A stretch of DNA of 64,000 nucleotides. Source: Bemisia tabaci (taxonomy: Eukaryota > Arthropoda > Insecta > Hemiptera > Aleyrodidae). Location: the NCBI RefSeq assembly GCF_918797505.1, contig NC_092797.1, positions 22,643,372-22,707,371 on the forward strand. The letters are read 5' to 3'. The notes under the pieces are model-generated. The model did not search any database. It was not told the DNA's origin and saw nothing but the letters and a program-made list of their open reading frames with translations. Shown piece by piece: positions 1-12,204 of this stretch. Positions within the stretch are counted from its first letter, which is position 1, and every line of letters begins with the position of its first letter. Position numbers and translations under genes: made by a program.

Positions 1-400
1 GGCGACCATGCCGAGCCCGGAATCCGCGGAATTCCGTCAAAGCCCGTCTCGTCTGGCGGGCTCGGGCAACTTCGCGCCTCCTCCAGCCAGGCAGCCTGCT
101 CCCCCGGCCGGCCCCGAACCCCGGGCTCGCCGACCCCGGCCACGGACGCGTCGCCGCCGCCGCTGTTTATGTTTCGCGGCCCGCGCGTGCGGGTCTCCGC
201 GGGTCCGTTTTTTATTGCCATTCAGAAATGGGCTGGAGCGCCAACTGGGACTCGCCACCGACGTTGCCAGGCCGAGAGAGTGAAATGCGCGTCAAACTAT
301 ATCGTAGTGGGAAACAAGCCGCCGTTTCGTGGACAAAGCAACGAAATTCACCTCCAACTTATAGACCGAGAGCTCGCCCGAAAAATTTCAACCGGAAAGG
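1..400. other. CpG-rich segment at window edge
   Basis: The first ~330 bases are very GC- and CpG-rich, unlike the AT-rich surroundings, and include runs such as CGTCGCCGCCGCCGCTG. This could be a promoter or 5' UTR island of a gene beyond the left edge, or part of a GC-rich repeat. Short open frames run through it on both strands but none resembles a known protein. A poly(T) run follows at once, so it could also be the body of a retroposed sequence in minus orientation. Confidence 0.35.
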
Positions 401-409
401 TCTAAAAAT

Positions 410-410
<1 letters not shown>

Positions 411-453
<43 letters not shown>
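411..453 (-). repeat. Poly(T) tract, 43 nt
   Basis: An uninterrupted run of T. Read on the minus strand it is a poly(A) tail, the usual mark of a retroposed sequence; no recognisable LINE or SINE body is seen next to it. Confidence 0.8.
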
Positions 454-454
<1 letters not shown>

Positions 455-475
455 ATTAGATTAGAACTTGGGACA

Positions 476-646
476 AATCCCATGAAAACGTCTCGTGGAG
501 ACGAGGCCTTGCAAAGCGTGCGCAACTAAACTAATCCCACGAAAACGTCTCATGGAGACAAGGCCTTGCAAAGCGTACGCAACTAAACAAATCCCATGAA
601 AACTTCTCGTGGAGACAAGGCTTTGCAAAGCGTACGCACCTAATGC
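476..646. repeat. Three-copy 57-bp tandem repeat with internal hairpin
   Basis: Three units start at about 476, 533 and 590. Each begins AATCCCA and carries GTCTCGTGGAGAC, a 5-bp stem with a 3-nt loop, followed by CCTTGCAAAGCGTACGCA. Units differ at a few bases. Copy 2 has CATGGAGAC in place of CGTGGAGAC, so its stem is partly broken. Confidence 0.85.
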
Positions 647-1924
647 AATTTTTTCAAAAATATGAATCTGGCAGTGGCACTACCATCCTAAACTTTTCTT
701 ACTTTTGTGTCTGATCTTCGGGAAAAAATTGTGAGAATTTCAGTGGGAAAAGTTCAACATTGTCCTGGTAAAAATGTCGCAACTTTGAACATGAGGTAAG
801 TAACGTTCTTACTCGGGGAAACGACAAAATTGGGATGGAGTCACCATTATTTGGGGTTCCGATTATTCGAGACGATTAGGCGAGGGTTATGTTTTTCTGC
901 GAAGGTGCTCTCCGAATATCTTGTCATCATGTTTCTCTTCGCGACTCGTTTTCAAACGTATAGCGCATCCATTTTTTTTTTCAAATCGGTAATTTTATTC
1001 ATTTATTCAAACGACGAATCGCTTCAAAGCAAGGCGCACCTACATGTTTGAAAATTTAAACCCAGAATGGATCCTCCTAATCTTGCGCCGTGGGATGAGC
1101 CTAACAGAGGTTTTCGTATACATGCAGATAGATAGGGTAACTTATTAGATTTGCGATTAGTTTTGCGCAAAGAAATCTCAACAACGCCTCCATATTGATA
1201 GAGATCTGTGTACATAGTATTTGCGTTCTTTTAGCGCAAATACGTTGAAATGTTAATTCCTCGAAGGGAAAAGTTATTACCGTTACCTAGATAGAGCTCT
1301 GAGAGCACAGGTACAGCCGTAGAGCTCTAGAGGGCCTCCATTTAGCCTCTAGAGAGGACCAGAGGACTGAGGATCTTAAGTAGCAAAGTTATTACTAAGA
1401 GAGGAAATTTTGTATGCACCAATCGTCACACTGTCCCCAGCATAAATAAGAGCTTGTTTTTTTTCAAAGGACAAGTAAGTAAAAAGAGGCTCTTCCCTTG
1501 CTACCCGGCAATAGGTGGCAACTTGTACTTTCGGGACTCCACCACTCAACCTTTTTAAATTACCTTTCTTGTTGGTTGTTGAGCACGCACTGAGCGCTTC
1601 CACCGACAAAGAAGCCAGCGACACGACAGGATGAGTATCCAGCGTAAACCCAGGATCTTATGAGCTTCCTGTGCATTTTAGAAGAGGTGAGTCCGAAAAA
1701 AGCCCCGGGAACAAGATTCCTCCCTAATATTCACATCTCTAACAACGCCAAGTATTATTCGGATTTCCTCGTACAATGTGACAACGTAGCGAAGTGGTTG
1801 TTGCCATACAACTTAAATATCTCGATTTGCGTCACCATAAATAACCGCGTTTTATAAACGAATCTTGTAACATCTGCGTCCGCGGTGACGGGCGCCCCGC
1901 GCAAAACGTCGTCTCAGGCCCAAA
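647..1924. other. No gene recognised
   Basis: AT-rich sequence with several short open frames (for example on the minus strand around 1376-1624 and the plus strand around 1660-1857) that match nothing I recognise and lack obvious splice-supported extension. A restriction-site-like cluster of AGAGCTCT and CTCTAGAG words lies near 1294-1365. I see no conserved coding signal. Confidence 0.5.
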
Positions 1925-2176
1925 CTGTCGTGCTAAGTAAAAACGTCGTAAAAACACTCGAATGTTGCCAAATTTCTTCCGTGAAAATATTCACTTCAAA
2001 AGAAATTCATGAATATTTTTCCTTGCACTTTTCAGACTTTATAGATCAATGATTCACGTAATCCTGTGGAAAATCGGAGGAAAAATATTCACAAACTTTC
2101 GTGAAAATTCGTGATTTGTCGAAAGAAATTTGGCAATGCCCAATGGCTCAAGCGACTTTCTTACTTAGCCCGGCAG
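1925..2176. mobile_element. MITE family A, copy 1 (252 bp)
   Basis: Terminal inverted repeats of roughly 55 bp: the left end starts CTGTCGTGCTAAGTAAAAAC and the right end finishes CTTACTTAGCCCGGCAG. The inner end of each repeat contains GCCAAATTTC or its complement. There is no coding capacity. The same family occurs at 35886-36139 with almost the same length (254 bp), so this is a defined non-autonomous DNA element rather than a chance palindrome. I could not fix the target-site duplication. Confidence 0.7.
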
Positions 2177-2317
2177 CAAACCACGTTGTTTTTTCGAGAT
2201 TTCGCCGCGATATGAACGTTGCCGAGGGAAATTTGGCAATGCCTGATGGCTTATGCGACGTTCTTCCTTAGCACGGCAGCAAACCACGTTGTGTTTTCGA
2301 GATTTCGCCGCGATACG
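2125..2317. repeat. Tandem duplication of a MITE-A end plus flank (103-bp period)
   Basis: The right end of the MITE and about 38 bp of flanking sequence (CAAACCACGTTGT through CGCCGCGATA) are repeated at 2226-2317. The second copy has the better-preserved terminus, CTTCCTTAGCACGGCAG. This is a local duplication spanning the element boundary, not a second full insertion. Confidence 0.75.
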
Positions 2318-2640
2318 AGGCCAAGTCCGCAGGAGCGTTGGCATGGGTTGGGTGATGTTAACGTCAGATTTCGTCAAGCATCGACTTTTTTCGTCCGGCT
2401 CCTCGTGTCTGTCCCTGGCGAGTTCAAACACCCGACGAGAAGCCGGGCTTGTTATTTATTGCCGGCAGTGAGTCACCGAGGTACACGCGCCGCGCACAGG
2501 AAGGACCCAAAGGAGAACGCCAGCAACACGCCCTGCAATTTCTCTCCGTATCTTCCTGCGCAGGAAATCGTTGCTCCCTGGCACTGCGAGTTCATACAGC
2601 CATGCGAGAACATTTGTTCGAAATTAAGCGAAATCGGCTT

Positions 2641-2880
2641 CCGGCGCACGGTGGATCGAGTCAACGGGAGAGGTCGGACAAAATTTTGAAACATTAAAAG
2701 CTCATAACTCCGATTTTACAAAATTTTGAGGTCTTAAAAATGGTCCCATTGGTTTTCTCGGTGAATTTTCCAAAAGAATCACCCCTTAACTTTGACGAAA
2801 TAAACATCTAAATTTGTATAGTATTAGTAAAAAAAATGAATGTCCGACCTCTCCCATTGATTCGGTTCATTGTGCGGCGC
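2641..2880. mobile_element. MITE-like element with ~38-bp TIRs (240 bp)
   Basis: The left end reads CCGGCGCACGGTGGATCGAG then TCAACGGGAGAGGTCGGAC. The right end is its imperfect reverse complement (GTCCGACCTCTCCCATTGAT, ending TGTGCGGCGCGG). The interior is AT-rich and non-coding. Superfamily unknown. Confidence 0.65.
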
Positions 2881-5265
2881 GGCGACAAAAACGTCTTTCA
2901 CCCATGTTCTGATTGTGGGGTATCTAAAGCGTTTATAAGGATATATTTACGAATGCATTTAATCAACGGTCACTGTATCCAAAGGATTCTCGCGCTTGAT
3001 AGTTCCTTTGGATGAAATTATTCAATACGCGATTTTTTTTACGGAATAGATCGATGGAATAAGAAGCAGGCATATACATATAGGTACTAGCGATGATGAT
3101 TAAAATCCAATTGTTTTCAATTTCATTCATACCCCCCCCCCCTCTTTTTTACCAATAGTTTGAGATTAAACGAGTACCTAAATCGAAGGGACATTCCTTC
3201 AATCTACTTGTCTCCTACTCCAACCTCCTTCATTTACTTACAATTGTCGAGAGAAGAGATCCGGAAAACAAAGGTGATCATACTAAGATCTACACACACA
3301 CGCCCTCACATACACAAGCAGAAGAAGAAAAAACCCCTGTGTTTTACACGACATATCCTGTTTTTATACTTGATGTGACCAACAAAAAAGAGAGGCAGCT
3401 TGGAAGATTGATCAAATGCACATAAAGAAGAGTATTTAGTTTTGAGTTAAAAACTAATTTTTCATGGCTGGACATAAAATTGGATGAAATAATGCGGCAG
3501 ATCTACTGAAAAGACAGGGAGGTGATACTAACAATGAGCTTTAGATGAACTTGTAAAATGAGCTTAGGATGGTGGATGCAGCGCACTTTTTTTGGTGTGG
3601 GAATTAGATAGGAAATCCTTCTTGTTTCGGGTATAACTGGCAGAGTAGATATACTAGGATTCAAAATATTTAAGAGCAAGACGTAAACTTTGGGTAGTTT
3701 TAGGAAGACTCTTAAGGAAGATGTGCGGTATCTACTTTAATGCTCATTTAATAACATTGGGCAAAACAGTTCAGATAAATCTACATAAACTTAACGAACA
3801 ACGATGCAATTTGAACCTCTTTTAATCTCTGACAAACTATCCCATGATCCAATTTAATATCCCTGAAAATTCTGAACTTGGATAACATCTTTACGATAGC
3901 GAAACTGATAGCCAACGGATGATTCTCTAAGACTTTCAATGTTCCGTGCCTCTAAGTCTCGCTTTATTTCGTTTCGATACATACTTTTCATTTCGAGTTT
4001 GTCTCGGGTCGAATAACTTGACTACGGTTTTGGGCGTCTTCAAGAACGCAATGCTTAAGCACAGTGTTAAAGCATAGGAAGTTAATAAGGTATGTACCTT
4101 CAGATTGATGAATCGTTCTCCAAAGTAGACTTATTCCAATGATAAACGTGCGGCAGGACAACAAGAATCGTTGACACTTCCACAGGACACTTAGAATTGA
4201 TTTAAAATACAGTCAACAAAACACGCGAGAAAAGAACGAAGGACCACAGTTGTCCGGGAGAATGCAAAACACACTTCAGAAAAGTTGACAATATCAAACC
4301 AGAGACACAATCACACACTTGGGGGTAAATATTAACACAATATAAAAGCCGAATCGAGAAGGTAAATAAGTAAGTAAACTAGACTTTCCAAGGAAAGCAG
4401 AAGCACTATTTCCTCGCGAGGTTTGACCGTTTTAACTTTCAGAGAAGAGACACTGCTAAAAAGTTAAATGAGTGATTCACAGAGACACGAATATCCAAAG
4501 ATTTTTCTGAAACGAAACCGTAACAACCTCAATACACGATAAGCAAGCTAACCCTGGAACCTGGCGGCACGTGCAACGGTCCCTACGGCACCAAAGCAAA
4601 TCGCCAACTGAAGAGAATTCGACAAATGCATCGGAGCGGCAACCGCTTGCTCCTCTGCGCATGCAGCTCGTGCTGGTGCTGCTGCGGTGGCTAAACGCGG
4701 AACTTTTTACCACAGAACGGCGTCCCGCGTGGAAAACCAAAACCTAGCCTTGTATCTTGTTTTATTGCACTAGTTATGATGAGACGTTGTTTAGTAAAAG
4801 GCGGAAAACATCAATTTTAAATCCGCACTTACAAGTTTGCTTGTTCAAATTCTATTAAACTTAGTTTCTCTACCTGTATTATAAAATCGACGGATTATGT
4901 AACGTTGTAATGCTTAACGCCTGAAACCCGAATTCGGGGGCTGCACCGCGAAGCTATCAGGGGACGTAGCCTACTACTTTTATTTCAATTCGTCAGATTT
5001 TATATAATTTTATCTTAGTTTATTATATTTTATTGATTATTTTTCTACTCCTCGTTATATCATATTTTTATAAAATATCTTCATCCTCTCTCTTCCTCAT
5101 TTTTCTCCTACTTCTTCTATCTCTCCACGATTTTGCTATTAAGGCTACTTTCTATCGGCGCCCGCTACTTTTTGCTGTTTTTCGCAAAAGCAAAACGTCA
5201 AAAGTACCTTCTTCAGGCTCAGGGAAATCCTCCATTCATTTGCTGGTGTTAGATCCAGCGGGCTG
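2881..5265. other. No gene recognised
   Basis: Contains a C9 run near 3132, short A-rich stretches and a CpG-containing patch at about 4480-4740 that is richer in GC than its surroundings. That patch might be a promoter or 5' exon, but no splice-supported reading frame with recognisable protein similarity was found on either strand. Confidence 0.45.
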
Positions 5266-5431
5266 GGCTGATCATTGAAATTGATAGACAATGAAATGGG
5301 CAGGGAGAAAATGATGGACTAAAGAGGGTCTCTCGTGGGTTAGGTTAGTTAGTCTATTATCTATCTCACTAGTCCATCGCAACCACCCGTTTGTCTATGT
5401 CATCTTTGTTCATCAATTTCAATAATCAGCC
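5266..5431. mobile_element. MITE with GGCTGATTATTGAAATTGAT-type TIRs (166 bp)
   Basis: Begins GGCTGATCATTGAAATTGAT and ends with the near-exact reverse complement ATCAATTTCAATAATCAGCC. The centre is non-coding. The sharp ends and short length mark a non-autonomous DNA element; the ends resemble an abundant repeat I associate from memory with whitefly DNA. Confidence 0.7.
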
Positions 5432-6039
5432 GGCGGTACGGAGTCCTATACAGTGCCAGTGGGCATCGGCATCATAGTGCGACAAATAAGTTTGTGTGCA
5501 TGGATGTCCTAGTTTTAGAAAAAGAAATAACTAACAGCCGAGAGTTTGATAATCAGTTACTTCAGAGTTCACAACCTGTTTTCATGATGATAGCGAGAAA
5601 AGATTTTAAACGACAATTATTTCAGATCCAATTGGTCCTCGTGAAATTAATCCATTTAAAATTTGACATGGAAAATTGTACGGTTGAGTAAACAGAGATT
5701 GTGTCAATCTAGAAAATTAAATCTACGTACCTTATGAGAGGCTCCTAACTGTCAATCCTGAAACAGAAGATGGAACGATTACTATATTATTATTACTATA
5801 CGTTAGGCACATAGAAGAAATGAGGTAGAATATTCACTGATGAGGTGCATTAAATGACACCAACACACGATGCGCTTGTTCACTTTCATTAATTTTTAAT
5901 TATTGCATTTTTTAAAAGTAGAAATGATACTTGATACATAGTAATTTACCCATGTTTTTAGAAATTATATCATACCAAGAAAAACGGGTTCGAAGTTGCG
6001 TATTTAAGCTCACACTCAGCCACATATTGCCGAGCAAGG
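5432..6039. other. No gene recognised
   Basis: AT-rich flank of the satellite. A plus-strand open frame of 65 codons near 5494 has no recognisable product. Confidence 0.5.
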
Positions 6040-7860
6040 TAAGGCGGTAAGCGGTAAGGAGGGAAATCGAAGGAGTTTCATCTCAAAATCGCGAGGTGTA
6101 CGCGTTATTTCCGACAGATTCACTAAATCAGAAGAATTTAAGTCCAGTTCATCTCATTATCGCTGAATATGCGTGATTTTTTCAGAAGACGCATTAAATC
6201 CTACACGATTACCCGCTTTTCATCTCGATATCGCCGTAAATGCGAGATTTCTACATCGATGCGAGCATCACATTCATAAGCGTCAATAACTTCAGATAGA
6301 AGCGCTATGATTCTCCTTCAATTTCGTGTGATACCACACACCTACTCCGGAGTTCGAATAGTCGCTCGCATCGTTTCCGCGTGTGAAGGAGAGGGAAATC
6401 GCGCAAGTTTCATCTCAAAATCGAGAGGTGTACGCGTTATTTCCGACGGATTCACTAAAAAAGACGAATTTAAGTCCACTTCATCTCATTATCGCTGAAC
6501 ATGCGTGATATGATTTTTTCAGCAGACGCATTAAATCCTACACGATTACCCGCTTTTCATCTCGATATCGCCGTAAATGCGAGATTATTATATCGATGCG
6601 AGCATCACATTCATAAGCGACAATGACTTGAGATAGAAGCGCAATGATTCTCCTTCAATTTCGTGTGATACCACATACCTACTCCGGAGTTCGAATAGTT
6701 GCTCGCATCGTTTCCGCGTGTGAAGGAGAGGGAAATCGCGCGAGTTTCATCTCAAAATCGCGAGGTGTACGCGTTGTTTCCGACGGATTCACTAAATCAG
6801 TAGAATTTAAGTCCACTTCATCTCATTATCGCTGAATATGCGTGATTTCTTCAGCAGACGCACGAAATCCTACACGATTACCCGCTTTTCATCTCGATAT
6901 CGCCGTAAATGCGAGATTTTTATATCGATGCGAGCCACACATTCATAAGCGTCATTGAATTGAGATAGAAGCGCTATGATTCTCCTTCAAAACCGTGTGA
7001 TACCACATACCTACTCCGGAGTTCGAATAGTTGCTCGCATCGTTTCCGCGTGTGAAGGAGAGGGAAATCGCGCGAGTTTCATCTCAAAATCGCGAGGTGT
7101 ACGCGTTGTTTCCGACAGATTCACTAAATCAGAAGAATTTAAGTCCACTTCATCTCATTATCGCTGAATATGCGTGATTACTTCAGCAGACGCACGAAAT
7201 CCTACACGATTACCCACTTTCCATCTCGATATCGCCGTAAATGCGAGATTTTTATATCGATGCGAGCATCACATTCATAACCAACAATGACTTGAGATAG
7301 AAGCGCTATGATTCTCCTTCAAAACCGTGTGATACCACATACCTACTCCGGAGTTCGAATAGTTGCTCGCATCGCTTCCACGTGTAAGAGAGGGAAATCG
7401 CGCGAGTTTCATCTCAAAATCGCGAGGTGTACGCGTTGTTTCCGACGGATTCACTAAATCAGAAGAATTTAAGTCCAGTTCATCTCATTATCGCTGAATA
7501 TGTGAGTTTTTCAGCAGACGCACGAAATCCTACACGATAACCCACTTTTCATCTCGCGATATCGCCGTAAATGCGAGATTTTTATATCGATGCGAGCATT
7601 ACATTCATAAGCGTCAATAACTTCAGATAGAAGCGCTATGATTCTCCTTCAATTTCGTGTGATACCACATACCTACTCCGGAGTTCGAATAGTTGCTCGC
7701 ATCGTTTCCGCGTGTGAAGGAGAGGGAAATCGCGCAAGTTTCATCTCAAAATCGCGAGGTGTACGCGTTATTTCCGGCAGATTCATGAAATCAGAAGAAT
7801 TTAAGTCCAGTTCATCTCATCATCGCTTAATATGCGTGATTTTTCCAGCGGATGCATGAA
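6040..7860. repeat. Satellite array, ~332-bp monomer (about 5.5 copies)
   Basis: Equivalent points recur at 6307, 6644, 6976, 7308 and 7638, giving periods of 337, 332, 332 and 330 bp. A partial unit lies upstream from about 6040. Within a monomer the segment TTCATCTC followed 2-3 bases later by ATCGC recurs about every 75-85 bp, each time followed by an AAATC or related word, so the monomer looks like a higher-order unit built from about four ancestral sub-repeats. Repeated 63-codon open frames inside it are a by-product of the tandem copies. Confidence 0.9.
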
Positions 7861-9150
7861 ATTCTAAACGAATACTCATTTCTCATCTCGATATCGCCGG
7901 AAATTCACGATTGTTCTTGCGATTTCGAACAAACCATGAGGAATTACGCGTATATGCACTATATCCTAAGCTTTTCCGTGCTTTCAATTTCGAAGCCGTG
8001 GGAAATGCGTGATTTTTCTGGAGATAATGCAAAAAATAGGTTAAAATAATATAATGTAAAATAGTATATGTATAAATAGTGTAATCCTCGAAATATTGCG
8101 ATAACTGCGCGAAATTTCCAGGAATTTTGTGAAATCATTAAAAAATAATCGGTCCTATCTCAAATTAGCGGCATAAACTCAAATTTTCAATATTGAGTAA
8201 GAACATTAAGAACTCACAATTTTCACCTCGATATTGTGGAAAATACGCAATTTTTAGATCTATGTTCGTTAACATCCGTAATTCAGGATGGCGATAACCT
8301 AAAATTTTCCTTCAATTTCGCGTGATACCACGTACCTACTCCAGAGTATAGGAGAGCAATATCGCGACACACACGCCTATTTCAAGCGTTTCAGATAGAT
8401 CACACAAGATCCCAAAATTTTTAATTGATACAGCGAAGAATGCGCGATTTGGATATCAATGGGAGCAAAATCTTCACGAGAGTCAGTAATCCGAGAAAGA
8501 AGATAACCTAGATTTTTCCTTCAATTTCGCGTGATACCACATACCTACATACTACGGAGTTCGAATAGTTGCTCGCCTGATTTCCACGTGTGAAGAATCG
8601 ATACATTACGCGAGTTTCATCTCAAAATCGCGGCATTTCCAATGGATTCGGTAACTCCTGAAGAATCAAACGCTGCCCATCTCAGTAGTCAGTATCGCGG
8701 GAAATGCGCGATTTTTGCTAAGATATTATAAACATAAATGAGATTTTACACGATAATCACCGCAACATCGCCGGAAATAAACGCGATTATTCCAGCGTTT
8801 CGATAAAATCATAAAATCATTTAAAATTACCTATACATTTCGCGCGGTCTGAGAGGGAATTTTCCAGTGGTTCATGAAGATCACTAAATATCACACAATT
8901 TTCACCTCAACATTGCGGATTGCGGAATATACGCGATTCTTTAATTGACGCGAGCAAGATGTTCAGAAACGTCAGTTTTGAGAAAGCCCAAACCTAAGAT
9001 TTTCCTGCAATTTTTGCAGGTCACCGCATACCTACTCCGTAGTTCGAACAGTTGCTCACTTTATTTCCACCTGTCAAAAAGTAATGAATCAAGCGAAATT
9101 CATCTGAACATCGCGAAAATTGCGCGATATCATAATACGTAATTCCTCAT
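7861..9150. repeat. Degenerate flank of the satellite array
   Basis: The same motifs continue in decayed form: TCGCGTGATACCAC-type words near 8318 and 8528, CTACTCCGGAGTT-related words near 8337 and 9030, and TTCACCTCGATATTG-type words near 8222 and 8905. Spacing is irregular and divergence is high. This is the usual picture at the edge of a satellite, where homogenisation is weak. Confidence 0.75.
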
Positions 9151-11066
9151 TAATATTGTAATGCCGAAGGCACAAACAAATTAAAGAAACGTTCTAACAG
9201 CCCATCCTTGCCCTGTTCAAAGGTCAATTCCCTTTTTTTCCCCGTCACTCTTGAATAATCATTGATGATCTATTCCCAAATTCCCCCGTTGATGGATGCA
9301 ACGAGAAATATCTTGCATATGTTGAGGTATCTCGCACGAATGAAGGCTCCTCTTTCACCCGTGAAACGCTCGCCGTTGCGTTGCATCGCAAGCATCAATT
9401 CGTCGCCTTGACATAAGGGCATCACTGCAATACGCGATGAGCCCTTTCGTCCATTTAACGTAATGCTTTCCAGGGCTCATCTTAAATTGTAATTACGCCC
9501 TTTTGTCAGCCAAGCGACGAATTTCCGCACGAGTTAAGTATTTTAAAATTACTTTAAAAGATTTAGATTTAAATCGAAAAACATCCTTTTTATTTCGGAA
9601 TTCACGATAGACGCAATTTTATGAGCCAACATGACATTAGTTACGTGTTTTTGTACTGATACACATCAATTGCTGCTATAACGACAATACAGAGTTCGTT
9701 TCAGCTGCGACAATCAATTCATTCACAAGCAGATAAAAATTAGATCACAAATAAGGGAGATAAAAGAAAAAGTAGAGTTTTTCGGTACATACCAGCAGCA
9801 GGTTATCCAATTGCACGACGCCAAGCTGAAAGCACTCACAACACTATGTCACTGAGACTTCACTGAAAAACTTGGCCATTAAAAGATTTACAATAACATT
9901 AAATATTGGTTAAAGACACATTTGCATCTGCACTGATTTAAATTCTGCCCATATTATAAATACTAGTTTTCAAAATATTTAGGTCATACACAGCACTAAA
10001 ATAAAATAAAAAATGGCGTAGCTGTAATGATAAATAGTTTAAAAAGTCGACTGGATTCATTCCAGAAACCATTCATTTTAATGAAAATGAAGGCTTTCTC
10101 AGTTTCGCGCTCATTTCATCAAATCATACAAACACAGAGCTTGGGCTTGTTTACTGTCATTTCACTTCCTGAAAGTGATTCGAGAAAATATCCGCTAGAG
10201 GTTCAATAGTCTCACCGCACATGCTATGTTTTTCGATCAATTTTATCTCTATTAAATCTGGACGTTTGGAATCCAAAAGATGTTGTGGAGCATCAAAATT
10301 TGATTAAATTTGACTGGAGGTTGAACTATGGTTGAACCGCTGTGAAAGCGGCTGTTAGGAAAAATTTACGCAGATTTCTCACACTATTGCTGGAGAGCGA
10401 TTTTTTCAGCAACTGACAATGCCTCTCCAATTTGAAATTGGATTGCGTGTATGCAACTCGCAACAATTATCCGAGAATTCCATAAAAAACTTTGTTGGCT
10501 TATAATTTTTTTCCGTCAAATTTCCAAAATTGAGATTTTACTTTTTCTGTGTTTATGCCAATTTCATGAAACTTCATGTTTAAGTAAATGGTTGTACTTC
10601 TTCTACTAAATAAACTTGATGACGGAACAGAGCCCAAAACTGTGCCACTAAATTATGAAAACCTAATGAAGTAAAAGCTCTTCCAACTCAACTCATAAAT
10701 ATTCCACCTCGTAAACTATAAAATTTTCTTCTCACAATTATGAACTTCAATTCTCCTCAAATTCCGCTCATCTAAGAAAAAAATATCAAAAGAGTAAGTT
10801 TCATTGTACCCGTAATTTAGATGTGAAAGTGTTTTGACAGAGAATCGCGAATTTCGTCAATATGTAGTTCGTTACATGCACCTATAATCTCATCAAATTT
10901 CCCTCACATAACACAAAAATTGTAAACATCCCCTTCCTTTGACTGACAAATTGGCATGCTCATATGATAATTTACATAGTGAATCAGAATTCATATTCAT
11001 GCTGAGGTAACAAGTACTCCTTAAAATTCAATAGTAGGCAAAGAAAGCTGCTTGTAAAAATACTTT
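9151..11066. other. Non-coding stretch with one exon-like segment
   Basis: Mostly AT-rich. The only segment that looked like an exon is a 33-nt piece at 9793-9825 on the minus strand, listed separately. A plus-strand open frame at 10027-10209 has no recognisable product. Confidence 0.4.
9793..9825 (-). other. Candidate 33-nt micro-exon
   Basis: On the minus strand the segment is bounded by an acceptor-like GAGTGCTTTCAG and a strong donor GTATGT. It is exactly 11 codons long and one frame reads LGVVQLDNLLL without a stop. The combination of good splice sites, length divisible by three and higher GC than the surroundings suggests a cassette exon of an unidentified gene. I do not recognise the peptide with confidence and see no neighbouring exons. 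Confidence 0.22.
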
Positions 11067-11375
11067 CGACTCATCTCATATATTTGCAGGGAACTTTTGA
11101 CTCATCTCATATATTTGCAGAGAACTTTTGACTCGTCTCATATATTTGCAGGGAACTTTTGACTCATCTCATATATTTGCAGGGCATTTTTGACTCATCT
11201 CATATATTTGCAGGGAACTTTTGACTCATCTCATATATTTGCAGGGAACTTTTGACTCATCTCATGTATTTGCAGGGAACTTTTGACTCATCTCATGTAT
11301 TTGCAGGGAACTTTTGACTCATCTCATGTATTTGCAGGGAACTTTTGACTCATCTCATAGATTTGCGAAGAACAT
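11067..11375. repeat. 31-bp minisatellite, 10 copies
   Basis: The unit is GACTCATCTCATATATTTGC followed by AGGGAACTTTT. Copies are nearly identical. Copies 7-9 share an A-to-G change (CATGTATTT in place of CATATATTT), which shows local spread of a variant, and the last copy is diverged. Confidence 0.95.
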
Positions 11376-11658
11376 TCGTCGCTGCTGATATACCTACCTA
11401 CATACAAACACGATACACGTTTAAGTGACTTTAGTAAAAAATACTTGCTACCGTTGCATCATTCCGCTCTCATTTTATCAAAAGAAAAAAAATTGTGGAA
11501 ATTATTTTGAACTCAACTCATAGGTTGATGTGCAATAGTGCATGCTGATGAACACTTGGTTGGATTGAGAAAACGCACTATTCAGTCCCTAAACGTCAGT
11601 ACAGTTTAGTCCTAAAAAAAGTAAATTCCTCTCCGAATCCTCTCATCATCGGCAAATT

Positions 11659-12134
11659 AAAAAAGTCAACGTGGAATCAACTCATTACCTGCAAGCTGAC
11701 AGACACATCTCAATTTTTAATAAATTATACAGTCTCAGTTAAAATTACTCTATATCTCGGTAGCTTCTTATACCTTCTCAAATAAAAATCAACAAATTGG
11801 ACATCGATCATCTCCCATAGAACGCGAGGACTATGAATAATTATGGATGGCAACATCACAACTTTTACATCTAAGGAATACTCAATACAAGGATTAAAAA
11901 ACTCAATGTGGACTCAACTCATTACCTGCAAGCTGACAGACAGATCTCAATTTTTAATAAATTACAGTCTCAGTTAAAATTACTCTACATCTCGATAGCT
12001 TCTTATACCTACCTTCTCAAATAAAAATCAACAGATTGGACATCGATCATCTCCCATAGAACGCGAGGACTATGAATACTTATGGATGGCAACATCACAA
12101 CTTTTAAATCTAAGGAATACTTAATACAAGGATT
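11659..12134. repeat. Tandem duplication, two ~238-bp copies
   Basis: Copy 1 is about 11659-11895 and copy 2 about 11896-12134. They share long blocks such as ATTACCTGCAAGCTGACAGA and GACATCGATCATCTCCCATA with a few substitutions and small indels. No coding function is seen. Confidence 0.9.
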
Positions 12135-12204
12135 TTTCGTCTCATTCTGTAGTCCGCTTGACAATTATGGGGCATCCTACTGAGTACCGCTCGATTAAAA
12201 CGAG

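Noticed and set aside
6307..7859. Repeated 63-codon plus-strand frames of nearly identical sequence
   Set aside because: They are the same frame of a satellite monomer. No start context, no variation pattern of a coding gene and no family resemblance.
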